Shown: piece by piece, positions 22,278 to 25,422 of the stretch | Numbering within the stretch: the stretch's first letter is position 1 | How the letters are laid out: every line of letters starts with the position of its first letter | Assembly (NCBI GenBank): GCA_034660735.1 | Contig: JAYEJQ010000014.1 | Location: 1-25,422 of the forward strand | Source of the DNA: JAGLTA01 sp034660735 | GTDB lineage: Bacteria; Patescibacteriota; Patescibacteriia; JAACEG01 | DNA: 25,422 bases | Reading direction: 5' to 3' | Made by a program: the position numbers and the translations under genes | The notes under the pieces: model-generated | The model's input: only the letters and a program-made list of their open reading frames with translations | The model's database searches: none | Told to the model about the DNA's origin: nothing

Positions 22278-23555
22278 AAAAAAATTTATTGGGCGTAAAA
22301 CAGCCTATAACTAATATTACCATTATATAATTAAAATGGTCAAGATAAAAATAACGAGAAAAAAACCAAACAACAAATAAAAATAAAGAATAGTTAAAAA
22401 GCATCACCTTTACTGAATTATTTTTAATTTGCCTTTTTAATAAATAAACCAACAGAGGCAAGCCGAATAATGCTTGAAATATCCAACATGGAAAATAAGA
22501 CAAAGGCGATTTAATAATATTAAATTTTACTAAAATCCCTGTTAGACCGATGCCCCCTATCGGATAACTGTTAACTGATTTTCCTGAAGAAAAATATAAT
22601 ATGTCGTCAAACAATGAATATGCGTCCCAAATAAAAAATGGCAAAAAAATAATTATGCTAACGATAAAAAACGGACATACGGACTTAAACGTTTTAATAA
22701 AATTTTTATCTTTTTTAAAAAAAATATAAGTAAAATAAAAAGGTAAAATAAACCAGGCCGACTGTTTTACTCCTGCGGCGAAAGCTAAACTAATAGAAGA
22801 AAACAATAATCTATTTTTTTTCAATAAATAGATTGTCAAAATAATCCAAAACAAGACTGCGATATTATTAGAGCCAAAAAACAGATGACCTAAAATTACA
22901 GGATTAAACGCAAAAAATGATACCAATAATATTTTTTGATTTTTTTTATTCGGAATCTTAAAGAGCAGAAAAACTGAAAACAGGTATAAAATTATATACA
23001 GCCAGCGCTGATCATAATAATCAAATAATTTCTGCCCGACTAAATAAAACGGCAACGGCATTATAAACGAAAAAGGCGGATAAGCGTAATGGTAAATCGG
23101 CGGCGGCGTAATTTGCGAAAAACGGTTAAAAGTATAATGCCATTCAGCAAAAATAGTATTAAAATAATTTTCTTTATAGGGATTTTTTCCGCTTAAAAAA
23201 TATTCAATCGCGATTTCCGTGTGCAGAGTTTCATCCTGCAGGCTAAGTTTATCAATTTTCCTATAATTTAAATATTGGAAATTTAGAAATAAAAAATTAA
23301 TTATTAAAATCAGAATAATAACTATCTTATATAAAATTCGCCTTTTCCCCGCAATGCTGAATATTAAATATGCAATAATAAGAGCAATATTTACTGCTAT
23401 AAACGAAACTAATATTTTTCTGTCAATTATAATATATGGATATTTAATTAGAATTATTGAACTAGAAATAACAAAAACGGCGGTTATTAAAAAATCGTAA
23501 GAGATAAAATCAAAAAATTTTTTATATAACTTTAAAATTTGTTTTAAATTTTGAT
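22246..23555 (-). CDS. GT-C glycosyltransferase, GT87/DUF2029-like, 5' end lost in the gap
   Basis: The first visible ATG (23059-23061) would give 271 residues, but the frame has no stop all the way up to the N gap, adding 164 codons, none of them ATG, GTG or TTG. The real start is therefore in or beyond the gap and at least 435 residues exist. The added part contains several helices and the outer loop LQDETLHTEIAIEYFLSGKNPYKENYFN (quoted in two pieces: LQDETLHTEIAIEYFL and SGKNPY), then PPPIYHYAYPPFSFI, which is typical of GT87/DUF2029-like GT-C proteins. The C-terminal half has FNPVILGHLFFGSNNIAVLFW and GVKQSAWFILPFY. It is the first visible gene of the nine-gene minus-strand operon. Confidence 0.78.
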
Positions 23556-23655
23556 NNNNNNNNNNNNNNNNNNNNNNNNNNNNNNNNNNNNNNNNNNNNN
23601 NNNNNNNNNNNNNNNNNNNNNNNNNNNNNNNNNNNNNNNNNNNNNNNNNNNNNNN
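23556..23655. other. Scaffold gap (100 N)
   Basis: 100 N, the standard placeholder for unknown length. Unlike the first gap, the flanks do not repeat each other, so real sequence is missing. It contains the start of the minus-strand GT-C gene and probably the operon promoter. Confidence 0.95.
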
Positions 23656-23686
23656 CTATTTAATCATTTTAACACATTTACAGCGA

Positions 23687-23695
23687 TTATCCACA
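23687..23695 (+). promoter_or_regulatory. DnaA-box match upstream of gyrA
   Basis: TTATCCACA matches the consensus DnaA box perfectly and lies 17 nt upstream of the gyrA -35. A single box does not make an origin; it may control gyrA or be chance. The missing gap beside it could hold more. Confidence 0.35.
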
Positions 23696-23711
23696 ATAAA
23701 CCTTTAAAAAG

Positions 23712-23739
23712 TTGCAAATGATAAAAAAAGTGCTATACT
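23712..23739 (+). promoter_or_regulatory. gyrA promoter
   Basis: TTGCAA (23712-23717), a 16-nt spacer that ends in TGC, and TATACT (23734-23739): a -35 plus an extended -10. Start near 23746 gives a leader of about 48 nt. Confidence 0.65.
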
Positions 23740-23751
23740 TAAAGATAAATT

Positions 23752-23766
23752 ACCTGCTAATCAGGT
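23752..23766 (+). promoter_or_regulatory. Small hairpin with T run in the gyrA leader
   Basis: ACCTG (23752-23756) pairs with CAGGT (23762-23766) around CTAAT, and is followed by TATTTTTGTTT. The form resembles a weak intrinsic terminator placed 28 nt before the ATG, so it could attenuate gyrA. The 5-bp stem is short, and it could be incidental. Confidence 0.4.
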
Positions 23767-23794
23767 TATTTTTGTTTATAAAAATCTAATAATT

Positions 23795-25422
23795 ATGGAA
23801 AATAAAAAAATAGAACAACAGACAAACAAAAATTTTAGCGGAAAAATCGATGGAAAAAAAATCTCAGAAGAGATGAAGGAATGCTATTTGGATTACGCAA
23901 TGAGCGTAATTATCTCGCGCGCCCTGCCAGATGTCCGCGACGGATTAAAGCCTGTGCACCGCAGAATTCTCTACGCTATGTGGGATTTGGGGCTGAAATC
24001 AAGCGCAAAATTTAGAAAATCCGCAACTGTCGTCGGTGAAGTTTTAGGAAAATATCACCCGCATGGCGATGTGGCGGTTTATGACAGTATGGTAAGGATG
24101 GCGCAAGACTTTTCAATGAGATACCAATTAGTAAACGGACAAGGAAACTTCGGGTCAATAGACGGAGACAAAGCCGCCGCGATGAGATACACGGAGGCAA
24201 AATTGGAAAAAATATCCGAAAGAATGCTGGCTGATATTGAAAAAGATACTGTTGACTTTATCCCAAACTATGACGGAAGCCAAAAAGAGCCGAAAATTTT
24301 GCCAGCTCAACTGCCACAGCTTTTACTAAACGGAACTTTGGGAATCGCTGTCGGAATGGCAACAAATATTCCTCCGCATAATTTGGGCGAAATTATTGAC
24401 GCTATTATATATCTTATTGACAACCCTGACGCCGCGATAAGCGATTTAATGAAATTTGTCAAAGGTCCTGACTTCCCTACAGGCGGAATTATTTATAATA
24501 ACAAAGATATAAAAGAAGCTTATACGACCGGACGCGGAAGAGTGATAATGCGGTCAAAAACCGAAATCGTGGAGACAAAAAAAGGCAAATTTCAAATAAT
24601 TGTGAGCGAAATTCCATATCAAGTGAACAAAGCGCATTTAATAGAAAAAATAGCAGATCTTGTAAAAAATAAAAAAATAGACGGGATTAAAGACCTTCGC
24701 GACGAATCAAGAGGACTTGGAGAAATAAGAATTGTGATAGATCTTAAAAAAGACGCCTACCCTAAAAAAATTCTGAATCGGCTGTTTAAATTAACCCAAA
24801 TGCAAGACAACTTTAATTTTAATATGCTTGCCTTGATAGACGGCATCCAGCCAAAAATATTAAATCTAAAAAATTTTTTAGATGAATACATAAAGCATAG
24901 GCAGATAGTAATAAAAAGAAGGTGTGAATTTGAATTAAAAAAAGCAAAAGACAGAGCGCATATTTTAGAAGGGTTAAAAATCGCTTTGGATAAAATTGAC
25001 GTTGTAATTAAAATAATCAGACAATCAAAAGATAAAGAGACCGCAAAAATAAATTTAATAAAAAAATTTCAATTAAGCGAAAAACAGGCAATAGCTATTT
25101 TAGAAATGAAATTGCAAAATTTAGCCAACTTAGAAAGACTAAAAATAGAAAATGAATTAAAGGAAAAATTAGAATTGATTAAGCGATTGGAAAAAATTAT
25201 CGGATCCGCGAAATTAATCTTAAAAATTATAAAAGATGATTTGATGGAAATAAAAGAAAAATTCGCGGATGACAGGAGGACAAAAATTATCGCTGGCGGA
25301 ATAGGCGAATTTGCCGCGGAGGATTTTACCCCGAACGAACCAGCGATTATCGTAATCACGCACGACGGATACATTAAAAGATTAACCCCTGATATTTTTA
25401 AAACTCAAGTGCGCGGTGGCAA
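23795..25422 (+). CDS. gyrA: DNA gyrase subunit A (partial, 3' end outside window)
   Basis: About 542 codons are visible from the ATG at 23795 (MENKKIEQQT). GyrA cuts and rejoins DNA in the gyrase A2B2 complex to introduce supercoils. Seen: DYAMSVIISRALPDVRDGLKPVHRRIL near the N-terminus (residues 33 on, long motif), the winged-helix and quinolone region GKYHPHGDVAVYDSMVRMAQDF, the catalytic tyrosine Y132 in AAMRYTEAKL, and the tower and coiled-coil region rich in Lys and Glu. The window ends just as the C-terminal beta-pinwheel begins. Val93 occupies the place of E. coli Ser83, while Asp97 matches Asp87. ParC is the alternative, but the sequence and size of the N-terminus favour GyrA. The C-terminal GyrA-box, which would decide, is not in view. 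Confidence 0.9.
   Translation, partial: MENKKIEQQTNKNFSGKIDGKKISEEMKECYLDYAMSVIISRALPDVRDGLKPVHRRILYAMWDLGLKSSAKFRKSATVVGEVLGKYHPHGDVAVYDSMVRMAQDFSMRYQLVNGQGNFGSIDGDKAAAMRYTEAKLEKISERMLADIEKDTVDFIPNYDGSQKEPKILPAQLPQLLLNGTLGIAVGMATNIPPHNLGEIIDAIIYLIDNPDAAISDLMKFVKGPDFPTGGIIYNNKDIKEAYTTGRGRVIMRSKTEIVETKKGKFQIIVSEIPYQVNKAHLIEKIADLVKNKKIDGIKDLRDESRGLGEIRIVIDLKKDAYPKKILNRLFKLTQMQDNFNFNMLALIDGIQPKILNLKNFLDEYIKHRQIVIKRRCEFELKKAKDRAHILEGLKIALDKIDVVIKIIRQSKDKETAKINLIKKFQLSEKQAIAILEMKLQNLANLERLKIENELKEKLELIKRLEKIIGSAKLILKIIKDDLMEIKEKFADDRRTKIIAGGIGEFAAEDFTPNEPAIIVITHDGYIKRLTPDIFKTQVRGG

Noticed and set aside
1..25422. tRNA or rRNA genes and UGA recoding (as in Gracilibacteria/SR1)
   Set aside because: No cloverleaf or rRNA-like sequence was recognised by eye, and genes are uninterrupted by in-frame TGA while TGA is used as the DUF2079 stop.

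Overview
The window is AT-rich, tightly packed DNA read with the standard bacterial code. It looks like a Patescibacteria/CPR genome, probably Parcubacteria-like. This is an inference from four things: very few Shine-Dalgarno sites, with starts usually preceded only by A-rich sequence; an array of small VirB2/TrbC-like pilins; a LytR_C-type neighbour; and a long run of polyprenyl-phosphate-sugar-dependent (GT-C) membrane glycosyltransferases. Two 100-N gaps (12951-13050 and 23556-23655) show it is a scaffold.

Layout. 1-5369 (+) is housekeeping: the tail of a LytR_C-domain protein, an NYN nuclease-like protein with a terminator, the GTPase Der, peptidyl-tRNA hydrolase, a 165-bp MITE-like insertion with 19-bp perfect inverted ends and a 4-bp target duplication, and a UvrA that lacks nearly all of the UvrB-binding domain. 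5372-10955 (+) holds an orphan sugar-binding-type lipoprotein followed by eight paralogous pilin-like proteins in at least four blocks (P1-P2, P3, P4, P5-P8), closed by a strong terminator at 10982-11016. P3 stands apart: it has an extended -10 promoter, a leader hairpin, the only clear Shine-Dalgarno site in the window and mutually exclusive hairpins after its stop. REP-like palindromes lie on both sides of P4. 11022-13393 (+) is one DUF2079-type membrane protein that the scaffold breaks artificially: the same 127 nt occurs on both sides of the N run, and merging the two copies restores one 714-codon reading frame.

13421-23555 (-) is a nine-gene operon-like cluster converging on the DUF2079 gene. 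It has five multispanning GT-C-like proteins, three GT2 enzymes of the DPM1/ALG5/GtrB type and one SAM methyltransferase, with short gaps or overlaps throughout. Its first gene runs open into the second gap, so its start is missing. Divergently, after that gap, lies gyrA (partial at the window end) with a recognisable promoter, a DnaA-box match and a leader hairpin.

How the parts fit (inference): the GT2 enzymes would load sugars onto polyprenyl phosphate at the inner membrane face, and the GT-C enzymes and DUF2079 protein would use those lipid-linked sugars outside to build or modify a surface glycan or glycoproteins. The pilin array and lipoprotein supply surface appendage subunits and a binding protein. 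Together this is a cell-envelope island set between information-processing genes.
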